Source: an uncultured Bacteroidota bacterium
GTDB lineage: Bacteria; Bacteroidota; Bacteroidia; Bacteroidales; P3
Reading direction: 5' to 3'
DNA length: 64,000 nucleotides
NCBI GenBank assembly: GCA_902791695.1
Contig: CADAWR010000008.1
Span: forward strand, 1-64,000
Shown here: piece by piece, positions 43,009 through 52,386 of the stretch
Layout of the letters: the number at the start of each line of letters is the position of its first letter
How positions within the stretch are numbered: position 1 is the first letter of the stretch
Notes under the pieces: model-generated
The model's input: the letters and a program-made list of their open reading frames with translations, nothing else
The model's database searches: none
Told to the model about the DNA's origin: nothing
Position numbers and translations under genes: made by a program

Positions 43009-43702
43009 TGCAGAGATTAAGCGGGCGGCGTTGACTGTGGGCTTTGACGCCTGCGGTGTGGCGCCTGCCGGGGCGCTTACCGACGAAGAATACCCGCTGC
43101 GGCAGTGGCTGGCCAAGGGCTGGCACGGTGGGTTGGACTACATGGAACGCAACGTTGACAAACGTATGGATCCGCGGCAATTATTGCCGGGCGCGCGGAG
43201 CGTTATATGCTGTGTGAGCGCCTATCCGCCGCCGGAGACGGCTGGAGGCGTGGCGGCATACGCACGTACACGCGAGTACCATAAGGTGGTCAAGAATATG
43301 CTGTTTGCTTTGCGCGAGCAGCTCGGAATAGAAGGGAAATGCTGCTGCGACACGGTGCCTATCAGCGATAAGCACTGGGCGACGCGCGCCGGTCTGGGAT
43401 GGATAGGGCGCCACACGCTGCTCGTCACCGAGCGATGGGGCTCATGGGTTAATCTCGGCGAGATAGTGACTATCGAGGAGTGCGACGTCTACGACACGCC
43501 GCTGCCGTCGGGCTGTACCGACTGCAACCTCTGCGTTGAGGCGTGCCCCAACCACGCTATCGGCGACAAGATGATTGACGTTCGCCGCTGCACAGCCTAC
43601 TACACCACGCACCACCAGCGAGAGCTGCCGCCGGAAGTCGACGCCCACGGCTACACGCAGGGCTGCGACATCTGCCAGCTGGCCTGCCCCTACAACAGAT
43701 GA
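42998..43702 (+). CDS. queG: Epoxyqueuosine reductase QueG, short form
   Basis: 234 residues from MLSSAEIKRAALTVGFDACGVA (42998). QueG reduces epoxyqueuosine to queuosine in tRNA using cobalamin and two 4Fe-4S clusters. Seen: KRMDPRQLLPGARSVICC, DTVPISDKHWATRAGLGWIGRHTLL, the first cluster CTDCNLCVEACP and the second CDICQLACP. The protein stops three residues after the second cluster (PYNR), about 70 residues shorter than usual Bacteroidota QueG, whose C-terminal tail is missing. No continuation is found in any frame downstream. It may still work, since all cluster ligands are kept, but the loss is unusual. Confidence 0.88.
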   Translation: MLSSAEIKRAALTVGFDACGVAPAGALTDEEYPLRQWLAKGWHGGLDYMERNVDKRMDPRQLLPGARSVICCVSAYPPPETAGGVAAYARTREYHKVVKNMLFALREQLGIEGKCCCDTVPISDKHWATRAGLGWIGRHTLLVTERWGSWVNLGEIVTIEECDVYDTPLPSGCTDCNLCVEACPNHAIGDKMIDVRRCTAYYTTHHQRELPPEVDAHGYTQGCDICQLACPYNR

Positions 43703-43721
43703 CACATTTACTATAAACAAT

Positions 43722-45734
43722 ATGTACTATCAAAGACAAACAAACAACGCGTTCCGCTTCCGGCGCTATTGCCGTGCCGCCTACGCCGCCTTCAATTCGC
43801 TGCACCGCGAGGTGACGATAGGGCGTGTGGCCACGTATATCGCCGACCGCCAGCTGCGCAAGTCGGTGGCAGTGGCCGCCGTTGCCGTGGTGCTGGCGCA
43901 TGGCACCGCCATGGCGCAGGCCGACGAGGAGCGGGAGACGCGAACCCTGCCAGATGTGCAGGTGTTGGCTGCCGACAGTCTGTTCGGCACACCCGAGCCT
44001 GCGGCGGTGCTCACCGCCGAGGATTTACAACATTCTTTTGTCCGTACCGTGGGCGACATCCTCGCCATGCTGCCTGCCGTCGATGTGCGTACGCGTGGCG
44101 TGGGTGACGTGCAGGCCGACCTGTCGGTGCATGGAGGTACCTTCGACCAGATGGTCGTCATGCTCAACGGCATCAACATCAGCGACGCGCAGACAGGGCA
44201 CCACAACATGGACCTGCCTGTCGACGTGTCGATGGTGGAGCGTGTGGAGCTGCTGACGCCGTCGCAAATGATGGCGCGCGGCGTGGTGGCTTTCAGCGGC
44301 GGCGTGAACATTGTGGTGTGCGAGGAGTATCGCGAGCGGCTGCTGGCCGAGGTCAGCGGCGGCAGCTATGGCACCGCCAATGCCGCGTTACTGGCAACAT
44401 CGCACACTGGTGTTTGGGCGCTGACAGCTGCGGGCTCGTACCACCGCAGTGACGGATATATGCACAATACCGACTACCGGCACGGGAGCCTCTTCCTGCA
44501 GGCCCACCGCCACGCCGAGCGTGACGACTGGCAGCTGCAGGTGGGTGGCCAGATGAAAGGTTTCGGCGGTGCGGGCTTCTACAGCACCACATATCCCGAC
44601 CAGTACGAGGCCACGCGCACGCTGGTGGCGTCGGCATATAACGTGCACCGCTGGCGCACAGCGCGCTTGGAGACAGCGCTCTACGGGCGTCTGCATGGCG
44701 ACCGCTTCGAGCTGTTCCGTGACGGTATGGTGGAGGCTCCGGCATGGTACACAGGACACAACCACCATATAGGCTCGACGGCGGGTGTGCGCAGCCGTGC
44801 GACGGTGCAGTGTGGCAGGGGAGAGCTGCTCGGCGGTGTGGACGTGCGCCGCGAAGGCATCAGGAGCAATGTGCTCGGCGAGCCCGATAGCACGCTGGCG
44901 GCACCCTACACCAAGGCTGCGTCGCGCACGGGTCTGTCGTTGTTCGGCGGCTACCACTTGGCGGCCGGCCGCTGGGATGCGCAGGCTGTGGCGCTGGGAC
45001 TATACAACACACGCTTCGGCTTCAACTACGGCTTCGCTGCCGACGCATCTTACTGCATCGGGAGGATGACGTGGCGCGCATCGTTGTCGCGTACCTTCAG
45101 GGTGCCGTCGTTCACCGACTTGTATTACCAGAGTGTCAACCAGCGTGCCAATTCCGACCTCGGGGCCGAGAGCAGCCTCAACGCCGAGGCAGGCGTCGTG
45201 GCGCGAGGCAAGACAGTGTTGGCGGGGCTGACGGCCTATTACCGCAGTGGCAGCGACATAATCGACTGGGTGCGCAAGCCCGAAGAGGAGGTGTGGTATT
45301 CGATGAACCACACCCAGGTGGACGCTATAGGCGTGGATGTCACGGCTGCGGCAAGAGTTGGCGTCATGACGCTGAGCGCCGCCTACTCGTGGTGCCGTGT
45401 GATGCAGGATGCCGGTGTGTGGATCAGCGGCTCGGCGCTAGAGTATCTGCGCCACAAGGGCACGTTGCTGCTGGCCGTGGAGCCAATGAAGGGACTGGTG
45501 CTGAAAGCCGACGCCACCTACCGCTACCGCGAAGGTCGCTATACCGACAATGACGGCAATGTGTGCGCCTACGGCGGCGTGCTGCTTGTTGGGGCCGGGG
45601 CCGAATACACGTGGCGCAAAGCGACGGTATATGTGCGCGGTTATAACCTCACAGACCGCCACTACCGCGACCACGGCGGTGTGCCGCAGCCAGGCGCAAC
45701 GTTGCTGGCAGGCTTGCGTGTCAGTATTGAATAG
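43722..45734 (+). CDS. TonB-dependent receptor with extended N-terminus
   Basis: 670 residues from MYYQRQTNN (43722). Before the signal peptide core (KSVAVAAVAVVLAHGTAMAQ) there is a 45-residue Arg/Tyr-rich extension (RFRRYCRAAYAAFNSLHREVTIGRVATYI) like that seen in a subset of Bacteroidota receptors. The plug follows (VLTAEDLQHSFVRTVGDILAMLPAVDVRTRGVGDVQADLSVHGGTFDQ ... VERVELLTPSQM), then a barrel ending in the YVRGYNLTDRHYRDHGGVPQPGATLLAGLRVSIE strand. Related to BtuB-like receptors; neighbouring queG uses cobalamin, a link that is suggestive only. Its end overlaps the convergent radical SAM gene by 14 bp. Confidence 0.85.
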   Translation: MYYQRQTNNAFRFRRYCRAAYAAFNSLHREVTIGRVATYIADRQLRKSVAVAAVAVVLAHGTAMAQADEERETRTLPDVQVLAADSLFGTPEPAAVLTAEDLQHSFVRTVGDILAMLPAVDVRTRGVGDVQADLSVHGGTFDQMVVMLNGINISDAQTGHHNMDLPVDVSMVERVELLTPSQMMARGVVAFSGGVNIVVCEEYRERLLAEVSGGSYGTANAALLATSHTGVWALTAAGSYHRSDGYMHNTDYRHGSLFLQAHRHAERDDWQLQVGGQMKGFGGAGFYSTTYPDQYEATRTLVASAYNVHRWRTARLETALYGRLHGDRFELFRDGMVEAPAWYTGHNHHIGSTAGVRSRATVQCGRGELLGGVDVRREGIRSNVLGEPDSTLAAPYTKAASRTGLSLFGGYHLAAGRWDAQAVALGLYNTRFGFNYGFAADASYCIGRMTWRASLSRTFRVPSFTDLYYQSVNQRANSDLGAESSLNAEAGVVARGKTVLAGLTAYYRSGSDIIDWVRKPEEEVWYSMNHTQVDAIGVDVTAAARVGVMTLSAAYSWCRVMQDAGVWISGSALEYLRHKGTLLLAVEPMKGLVLKADATYRYREGRYTDNDGNVCAYGGVLLVGAGAEYTWRKATVYVRGYNLTDRHYRDHGGVPQPGATLLAGLRVSIE

Positions 45735-47376
45735 TGGGTGAGGGCTTGGGTACCTTGATGGGGAACCACGAGCGCACGGGCTGGTCGAGGCCGAGACCGT
45801 TCATGTAGTTGTATGTGGCCAGACGTAGTGCTGCGCCGACGGCCTCAATGTCATAAGGGAACTGTGGCTCCCAGTCTACTTCGTTATTGCAGAAGGGATT
45901 TGGCGCCAGCGTGGTGCGGCGTGCGCCGTAGCGTTCGGGGTTGAGGCCGCTGGGAGAGTGGCAGGTCATGGCGTAGCGATGCCAGAACGCACTCTGCACT
46001 ATGCCCTCGTCGAACATGCGCCGTACGGTCTCGAGGGCGTCGACGCTCTCCTGCAGTGTCTCGGTGGGGAAGCCGTACATGAGGTAGGTGTGTACCATGA
46101 TGCCTGCGTTGCGCAGGTGGCGGCAGGCCTCGACGGTCTGGTGTATGGTGACACCCTTGTCTATCAGTTTGAGCAGACGGTCGCTGGCCACCTCGAGGCC
46201 ACCGCTCACGGCCACCATGCCGGCCTCGGCCAACAGGTCGCAAAGCTCGGTGGTATAGGCCTTCTCAAAGCGTATGTTGCCCCAGAAACTGACGGCCAGA
46301 CCACGGCGAAGTATCTCCTTGGCAACCTCTTTTAAAAGCTTGGGCGGCAGGGCCTCGTCGACGAAGTGGAAGCCTGTGCGGTGGGTCTGCTCCATGATGC
46401 GCTCCATGTGGTCTACCACCGTGGTGGCCTTGGGAGCACGGTAGTTGCCGATGTAGTCGAGCGAGGTGTCGCAGAAGGCGCAGCGGTGCCAGTAGCAGCC
46501 GTGGGCCATCACCATCTTGTTCCAACGCCCCTGACTCCATAGGCGGTGCATGGGATTGGTCATCTCGGTGAGTGAGAGGTATTTGTCCAGCGGTAGGTCG
46601 CTGAAGTCGGGGCAATACTCATCGGCGTCTTTGTGTCCGTCGATGGCTACCTCGTCGCAGAACTCGTAGATGCGCTGGTCGGAGAGCTGACGCCATTCGG
46701 TGTTAGGGAAGCCGCCGCCAATTTCTACGGTGGCCTTGGTGTTGGCCTTGAGCCACTGGCCGCAACGGAGAGCGCCGTAGAGGCACCCGGGGAATGGCAC
46801 CGTGAGGCAAATCTTGTCGGGATGAAAGTCGCAGACAATGGCTTCCAGTAGCTGCAGCATGATAAGGTCAATAGGGGATGGCTTTTGATGTAACTCCCCA
46901 TAGAGGGGGTCGAAGGAAGGGGCATCGTTGCTGAGGTATTCGGCATAGCGGACGAGGTCGAAATGGGGATCCACACGTTCGCGGATATGGTCGGCGATGT
47001 CCTCTATAAATAATGTGGCAAGGTGCATGGCCTTGTCGGTGGTGCCGCTGACGCCGAATGACCACTCCATATTGTCCTCGTCGAGCTGTTCGAAGCGTTT
47101 GCCCTCTGGCAGCAGGCTTCTGTTGGCTATACGTGGCCCCAGTGTGTCGTCCTGCCCTCGCAGAAAGCGCTTGATGGGCTCTATCAGTCGTGCCTGCTCG
47201 GTGAGGCCGATAGAAGACAAAAAGGTGGCCGACAGCACTCTGTCGACCACCTCTATCCCAAGGTCCACTTGCCGCACTTCGTTGCCTTGTCCCGCATAGA
47301 ATCCTTTCATGTAGGCTGTTGCGGGGTAGGGGGTGTTGAGCTGCGTCAGCGGAGGGGTGATGAGAAGTATTCTCAC
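45721..47376 (-). CDS. B12-binding-type radical SAM protein
   Basis: 551 residues. The N-terminus (ILLITPPLTQLNTPYPATAYMKGFY) begins a B12-binding-like fold, and the radical SAM domain carries CX4CX2C cysteines 294, 299 and 302 in GCYWHRCAFCD, followed by FHFVDEALPPKLLKEVAKEIL and GLEVASDRLLKLIDKGV. No DxHxxG motif is seen, so cobalamin binding may be absent. The reaction is unknown. It begins 3 bp after the C1 peptidase stop and is probably co-transcribed with it. Confidence 0.85.
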   Translation of the reverse strand: MRILLITPPLTQLNTPYPATAYMKGFYAGQGNEVRQVDLGIEVVDRVLSATFLSSIGLTEQARLIEPIKRFLRGQDDTLGPRIANRSLLPEGKRFEQLDEDNMEWSFGVSGTTDKAMHLATLFIEDIADHIRERVDPHFDLVRYAEYLSNDAPSFDPLYGELHQKPSPIDLIMLQLLEAIVCDFHPDKICLTVPFPGCLYGALRCGQWLKANTKATVEIGGGFPNTEWRQLSDQRIYEFCDEVAIDGHKDADEYCPDFSDLPLDKYLSLTEMTNPMHRLWSQGRWNKMVMAHGCYWHRCAFCDTSLDYIGNYRAPKATTVVDHMERIMEQTHRTGFHFVDEALPPKLLKEVAKEILRRGLAVSFWGNIRFEKAYTTELCDLLAEAGMVAVSGGLEVASDRLLKLIDKGVTIHQTVEACRHLRNAGIMVHTYLMYGFPTETLQESVDALETVRRMFDEGIVQSAFWHRYAMTCHSPSGLNPERYGARRTTLAPNPFCNNEVDWEPQFPYDIEAVGAALRLATYNYMNGLGLDQPVRSWFPIKVPKPSPTIQY

Positions 47377-47379
47377 TAC

Positions 47380-48636
47380 TTATTTCTTTTTGCCTTTCTT
47401 GGCAGGAGCCTTGCTGTCGGTCATGCCGAGTTTGGCTTTGATGTGGGCGGGGATGGCGTCCTTGTGGACCACGATGTTCATGGTCTTGTAGCGGACGAAG
47501 GCCTTGCTGCAGAAGAAGTTGCCGCCGAACTCGCCGTTGTACAGACCCCAGCTGTTCTTTACCATGTAGTACTCGTTGCCCATCTGGTCCTTGGCGGTGC
47601 CGAAGATCAGCATGCCGTGGTCGTCGGTGGTCTCCCAGTTGTCGTAGGCCTGCTGGCGCTCCTCCTGGGTGACCCAGCGCTGCGGAGTGGGGTGCTTGGC
47701 GGCCTCATCGGCAATCTCGCCGGCCTTCATGCCGCTCCACTTGGCCTGGTCGCTACCCACGCCGGCCTTGGGGGCCTCGGTGGCGGGCAGGACAGCGAAG
47801 CCCTTGCGACTGTAGCGGAAGCCAGGTTCGCTGACGTCAGCGCCCCAAGCGATGGTGTAGCCGTTCTCGATGGCGTAGTCAAAGACCTCCATCATCTCAT
47901 CCAGCGGCAGGTTCCAGCTCAGGCCCCAGCGCCAGTTGTCCTGGATTTCGATGACAAACTGCTCGTAGAAGGGGTGGTGGGTGAAGCTGGTGATGCTCAC
48001 ATAATCGTCAGGGTTGAGACCGAGGCTCTCACCAAAGCTCTTGGGGGTATACTGTACGCCCTTGTAGTTGAACTTCTCGGGGATTGGGCCGAGATAGGTC
48101 TCGTGGACAGCGGCAATGGCTTTCTGCCACAGGGGTTGGCCGTCGGGGCCCATCTGGAGCTTCTTCAGCTTGCCTTTGGCGATAGCCTCTACCATCACGT
48201 CGGTGAGGGCACTGAGCTCGGTGTGGTTGGAGAGGGTGTCGCCGTACATCTTACCGGCGGGCATCACCTCGTCGGGCACCATGCCGTAGTTGCGGAGGCA
48301 GTAAATGACATCGTTGAAGGCACCGCCCTGGCTGAAACTCACGTCGCCGTGGGTACGCACTGCGGCATAGGCGCGGTCGTTGTAGGTCTTCTCGACCACA
48401 TACATTTCGCTCAGGTCGTATTCGCCCTTGCCCATGCGGAGCAGCTCGCTCTCGAGGAAGGCTATGCCACTGTAGCTCCAGCAGGTACCGGCGTTGTTCT
48501 GGTTCTTTACGGAGGTGATAGGCAGCACCTTGATGGTGTCGAACTTGTAGCCCTCATCCTCTTTCTTCTCGTCCTGTGCGAACACAGCGCTGGCGCAGAT
48601 AGCCATAGCGCCAAGGAATAAAAATGCTTTCTTCAT
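47380..48636 (-). CDS. Secreted C1-family cysteine peptidase (1)
   Basis: 418 residues with a cleavable signal peptide (ending AVFAQ). Papain-fold catalytic residues: Cys52 in VKNQNNAGTCWSY, His in DDHGMLIFG, Asn in YMVKNSWGLYNG. The spacing fits the bleomycin hydrolase/aminopeptidase C group, here exported to the periplasm or surface. The C-terminal KAPAKKGKKK is basic. It likely provides peptide hydrolysis with the related enzyme at 49673-51100. Confidence 0.92.
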   Translation of the reverse strand: MKKAFLFLGAMAICASAVFAQDEKKEDEGYKFDTIKVLPITSVKNQNNAGTCWSYSGIAFLESELLRMGKGEYDLSEMYVVEKTYNDRAYAAVRTHGDVSFSQGGAFNDVIYCLRNYGMVPDEVMPAGKMYGDTLSNHTELSALTDVMVEAIAKGKLKKLQMGPDGQPLWQKAIAAVHETYLGPIPEKFNYKGVQYTPKSFGESLGLNPDDYVSITSFTHHPFYEQFVIEIQDNWRWGLSWNLPLDEMMEVFDYAIENGYTIAWGADVSEPGFRYSRKGFAVLPATEAPKAGVGSDQAKWSGMKAGEIADEAAKHPTPQRWVTQEERQQAYDNWETTDDHGMLIFGTAKDQMGNEYYMVKNSWGLYNGEFGGNFFCSKAFVRYKTMNIVVHKDAIPAHIKAKLGMTDSKAPAKKGKKK

Positions 48637-48988
48637 TGTTTTATTGTTATTTTATTATTGTTTTTACGTAATAAATGCGGTGCAAAGATACGGATTTTTT
48701 CTGACGTGGAGAAAATAATTTTTGCTAAATGAAATAAATGTCGTAATTTTGCAGTCGATTTCATGAGGAAATCAACGAAGCGTTATGCCGAGTCAGTAAT
48801 TGGAAACCTGAGAAACTTTCAATGTAATGCTGCTGAGTATAACGGTTTGCGTGTTTGGCGTGGACTGTTTGCTACAACTTCATTACAGGGTATTTCTCAG
48901 GACCTCCAATTAGAGATGTGGTATACGGTACCACGCTTTTATGTTTAATTGCTTGTTGGGGTACGAATGAGCATAATGAATGAATGAA
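48637..48988. promoter_or_regulatory. Divergent promoters and long leader
   Basis: On the minus strand TATCTTTG (complement of 48683-48690) serves the C1 peptidase. On the plus strand TTTG at about 48711-48714, about 19 nt and TAATTTTG (about 48734-48741) serve the 48989 gene, leaving a leader of about 240 nt. A 61-codon frame (48763-48948) within that leader has no recognisable features, so I treat it as leader. Confidence 0.55.
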
Positions 48989-49597
48989 ATGAAAAAAAGA
49001 ATTACTATTCTTTTGTCAGCAGTCCTGTTTTCAATGGCTGCAAACGCACAAAACAGCGGCTATGAAAAATCAATTGAGATTTATGGAGGCCCTGCTTTGA
49101 ACAAAAGTACAAAGTACTCTTTGGGCATCACGATGGTTAATGGCTATAGGATTAACTCTTGTATGTATGTTGGTGTTGGTATCGGATTTAGATATTCAGA
49201 TGCAGAATACATGCATACATATAGATCCTATATGCAATTTGGTTCTATACACTCTGAGACAAAAACATTTTACGCTGTAGATTATTTGTTGCCTGTATAC
49301 GCACGTGCGCAGTATTATTTTACAACAACGAAAGTTAAGCCAATGATATTATGCGATGCTGGCTACACGTTTAATGTTGGTTCGGTGAAAGGGAATGCTG
49401 TTGGTTTCTTTTGGGAACCTGCTTTCGGAATTGAAATCAGTATGGAGAAAAAAACAACATTATACTTTCAACTTGGTATTTGTATGCAAAATGCTCATCA
49501 TACATATTATTCGTTCAGTTATTACGATGGAGCAAGTTCTGAGGAATTACATACTAGAGCAAGTACACTTAATATCAAAGTTGGTATGAAGTTTTAA
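48989..49597 (+). CDS. Small outer-membrane beta-barrel protein
   Basis: 202 residues from MKKRITILLSAVLFSMAANAQ (48989; an ATG three codons earlier is also possible). After the signal peptide the protein is built of alternating strands ending in an amphipathic strand with terminal Phe (TLNIKVGMKF), typical of OmpX/OprF-type small barrels. No function can be assigned. The gene is AT-rich (about 37% GC by eye) compared with its flanks and is inserted on the opposite strand between two C1 peptidase genes, which suggests acquisition. Confidence 0.75.
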   Translation: MKKRITILLSAVLFSMAANAQNSGYEKSIEIYGGPALNKSTKYSLGITMVNGYRINSCMYVGVGIGFRYSDAEYMHTYRSYMQFGSIHSETKTFYAVDYLLPVYARAQYYFTTTKVKPMILCDAGYTFNVGSVKGNAVGFFWEPAFGIEISMEKKTTLYFQLGICMQNAHHTYYSFSYYDGASSEELHTRASTLNIKVGMKF

Positions 49598-49618
49598 GGC
49601 AAGTTGTTCGAATATAAC

Positions 49619-49655
49619 ATAACCCCACACTGTACAAGTGTGGGGTTGTTTGGTT
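49619..49655 (+). terminator. Shared terminator between convergent genes
   Basis: An 11-bp perfect stem, AACCCCACACT (49621-49631) with AGTGTGGGGTT (49637-49647), loop GTACA. It lies between the convergent barrel gene and the second C1 peptidase and could serve both; the T-tract is weak (GTTTGGTT). Confidence 0.75.
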
Positions 49656-49672
49656 AATGTGCTTTTTGTGTT

Positions 49673-51100
49673 TTACTCTTCCGGGGCAAACATTGGGTCC
49701 CAGGCGGGGAGCATGATGGGCTGCTGGTCCATCATGGCGCGGATGTTGGCGGGGATATATTTCTCCTCGAGGACCACGCGGAACATGTACTCGTTGAACC
49801 AGTCGTTGGTCATGATGAGGTTGCCCTGCCAGCCGTAGTTGGGACCCCAGCTGTTCTCCACCATCCACTTAACCGGCTTGCCGTCCTTGTCGAGATCTAC
49901 GGCGCAGAGGGTCATGGCATGGCTCGAGCCACTGGCGAAGGTGGCCACGCGCTGCTTCTTGTCCATGCCGAAGGTGGTGCCCATCAGGCTCTCATAGTCA
50001 AAGTTGTTCATGTCCATCAGGCCATTGTCGCGGTTGAGGAACTTGCCCACGTCGCAGCTGAAGTACATCATGGTGCTGTCCTTGATGCTGGCGATGCACA
50101 TGGGGGCGATGTCCTCCATGGGCAGGTTGAGGTAGCGCCAGTTCTGGCCGTCGTAGACGTGGCGGTCGTACTGTATCTCATACACTTTGTAGTACTCGCG
50201 GGTGGGGTCGTTCATCACCATGTAGTACTTGGAGAAGTCGGTTTTGGCGAATTTCTCGTAGAACTCCTTAGGGGTGTAGGTGGCGGTCTCCACGATCTCG
50301 CCCTTGGCGTCTTTCTGTTGCCAGGTGAACTGTGCCGGGGGCTCGCCCATGGTGAGGGCCAGCATGCGATAGATTTCAGTCAACATCCTGGTTTTTGCCT
50401 TCTGCAAATCGGCGGGAAGAGCATACTTGTTGGCAGCCAATCGGCGCAACTCGAGGCCGTCCTCGCGCAGCTTGAGGGCTATGAGGTTGCTGATGCTCGA
50501 GGTGTTGTTAGTGTTGTAGGTCTCGGGCATCACGTCGGCAGGTACCAGGCCGTACTTATCGATGAGGTTGGCTACGCCGGTGAACTGGCCACCGTCACCG
50601 ATGGGGTTCTTGAAGAGCCACTGCACCTCCTGGTCGTCGATAGGCTTTTGGTAGGTGTCGATCATGGCCTGCAGGAAGAGATTGCTCTTCTCCAGCTGGT
50701 CGTAGAAGAAGAGGTAGGCCTGCGAGAACTGGAAATCGGCGGGCAGGTTGTGCTTGCGGATGGCTTGGTTACGCAGCACGTTCATGCCGGTGAACATCCA
50801 GCAGCGGCCGCTGCTCTTCTGATCGGTGACGGCCTTGCTGATGACGCGGTTCGAAAAGTGCGAGTCAAACTTCGTGGCGTTCTCATAGTTCATGGCCAGC
50901 TTGGCGGGGCTCTGGTTCACCATGATGTTGCGCAGGGCCTTGTCGCTGGCGCTACCGCCGAAGCCTTTCTTCATCTGCTGCATCATCTCCGTGGTGATGC
51001 CGCCATTGTACTCAGGCTGTGCTTGTTTCTTCTTCTGTGCCATTGCGCCGCTGCAGATCAGCATGGCACCGATGGCTAATGCTAAATACTTCTTTGTCAT
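49673..51100 (-). CDS. Secreted C1-family cysteine peptidase (2)
   Basis: 475 residues, signal peptide ending GAMAQ. Catalytic Cys100 in VTDQKSSGRCWMFTGMNVLR, His in SSHAMTLCAV and Asn in WMVENSWGPNYGW match bleomycin hydrolase/PepC. Compared with enzyme 1 it is closer to canonical PepC, including the long helical region after the Cys (FQFSQAYLFFYDQLEKSNLFL) and the C-terminal tail. PepC is normally cytosolic; the signal peptide is typical of Bacteroidota. It follows the S41 peptidase gene by 12 bp. Confidence 0.93.
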   Translation of the reverse strand: MTKKYLALAIGAMLICSGAMAQKKKQAQPEYNGGITTEMMQQMKKGFGGSASDKALRNIMVNQSPAKLAMNYENATKFDSHFSNRVISKAVTDQKSSGRCWMFTGMNVLRNQAIRKHNLPADFQFSQAYLFFYDQLEKSNLFLQAMIDTYQKPIDDQEVQWLFKNPIGDGGQFTGVANLIDKYGLVPADVMPETYNTNNTSSISNLIALKLREDGLELRRLAANKYALPADLQKAKTRMLTEIYRMLALTMGEPPAQFTWQQKDAKGEIVETATYTPKEFYEKFAKTDFSKYYMVMNDPTREYYKVYEIQYDRHVYDGQNWRYLNLPMEDIAPMCIASIKDSTMMYFSCDVGKFLNRDNGLMDMNNFDYESLMGTTFGMDKKQRVATFASGSSHAMTLCAVDLDKDGKPVKWMVENSWGPNYGWQGNLIMTNDWFNEYMFRVVLEEKYIPANIRAMMDQQPIMLPAWDPMFAPEE

Positions 51101-51112
51101 ATCTGTTTTATT

Positions 51113-52381
51113 TTAATGATTCGCTATATAGTTGAGAGCGGCGTCGAGCTGCGGCTTGAAGCTGTGGGCGGGGTCGTCCTTGCGCAGCACCACCTCGTCG
51201 GGCGTCAAGCCTTCTCCCTCTTGCACACGGCCGTCCATAAGGGCCTCGAATGTGGAGGTGTAAACATAGTGGTTGTATGCGCTGCTGTTGCCGAAAGGTC
51301 CGCCGTAGCCAAGGTCTACGGCATCATTCTGCAGCGGGCCGGTGCCGCCGTATGTACGTTCGCCGACAATGTGCGCCGAGGGGAACATGGCCTTGATGAC
51401 CATGGGCTCTATCTCGGCCATGCTCACCGAGTTGATGTCTACAATCACCACGTAGGGTATGTTCTCGGCGGTGATATCGCGGTGGTAGTTGCGGTTGGGG
51501 TCTTGGTAGTAGGGGCACCAGGTAGAATACTCCATACGGCCGGGGCCTTCTTTGTAGCGAGTCTTAAAAATCATGGTGCGCTCGTTGATGAACGAGCCCA
51601 CGAGGTAGTCGAGGTCGTCCTGGTAGCCGCCGCCGTTGGAGCGGGTGTCGAGGATTATGCCACCCAGCTGGTTGCGTGGGGTGTTGCATGCCACGGTGAG
51701 CCAGCGGTCTATGAGCACTTGGGCAGGGCTGCCCACCATGTCGCGCATCACCGGTGTCAGGGCAGCGTTGGTGCTCCAGAGGTAGGGCACCTTGCGTCCG
51801 TCGGCGAGGGTGAAGAGGCAGAAGTAAAAGTCTACGTTGTCGCCAAACTCGGGAATAAATGCCGTGGCGTTGCTCTGCTCAGCAACGGTGTATTGTCCCG
51901 ATATTCCGGCGAGGAATGTTTCCAAGCCTACCTGGGCGGCAGTACGGCTCTCGATGTAGTAGTCGCGGCTCTTCACCTCGAGCAGTCCGGGACGGATGAT
52001 GACGCGCGGGTCTGTATCGCCCGGGGAGGGGTGCAGGTTCCTCACCATGAATGTCATGTGGTGGTCGCGCATCTTGCCAACAAGACCGAGGTAAAGCTCA
52101 TTCAGCTCGGCGGTACGCACATATCCGCTGTCCTTGTATTTCTGGTCGAGGGCCTCGAAGCGCGGCAGGTAGCGGTCGTATGCGGCATCCCAGTTGACGG
52201 TGTCGACATCCCAGAAAACATAGCCGGTGCTCATGCACTTCCACAGGTACTGGAACTGCTCGGTATAGGTGTTGTAGGCCAGTTTGCTGTTCTCGCCCGT
52301 ATAGGGGATATAGTCGGCCTCCTTGCGGCAGGCGGCGAAGAACAATGTCGACGCTATGGTTAGTATGACGTATCTCTTCAT
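51113..52381 (-). CDS. S41-family peptidase lipoprotein
   Basis: 422 residues with a lipobox (TLFFAAC, Cys18). The tail-specific protease-like domain is seen in GIILDTRSNGGGYQDDLDYLVGSF and the nucleophile region YVVIVDINSVSMAEIEPMVIKAMFPSAHIVGERTYGGTG. No PDZ domain is clear. The serine in SVSMAE stands where S41 enzymes have the nucleophile. Likely degrades peptides in the envelope with the C1 peptidase downstream. It begins 5 bp after the barrel gene stop. Confidence 0.88.
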   Translation of the reverse strand: MKRYVILTIASTLFFAACRKEADYIPYTGENSKLAYNTYTEQFQYLWKCMSTGYVFWDVDTVNWDAAYDRYLPRFEALDQKYKDSGYVRTAELNELYLGLVGKMRDHHMTFMVRNLHPSPGDTDPRVIIRPGLLEVKSRDYYIESRTAAQVGLETFLAGISGQYTVAEQSNATAFIPEFGDNVDFYFCLFTLADGRKVPYLWSTNAALTPVMRDMVGSPAQVLIDRWLTVACNTPRNQLGGIILDTRSNGGGYQDDLDYLVGSFINERTMIFKTRYKEGPGRMEYSTWCPYYQDPNRNYHRDITAENIPYVVIVDINSVSMAEIEPMVIKAMFPSAHIVGERTYGGTGPLQNDAVDLGYGGPFGNSSAYNHYVYTSTFEALMDGRVQEGEGLTPDEVVLRKDDPAHSFKPQLDAALNYIANH

Positions 52382-52386
52382 GGCTG

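Noticed and set aside
48763-48948. 61-codon frame MRKSTKRYAESV... downstream of a promoter
   Set aside because: No ribosome-binding site, no family, odd composition; it lies in the leader of the barrel gene and starts almost at the predicted transcription start.
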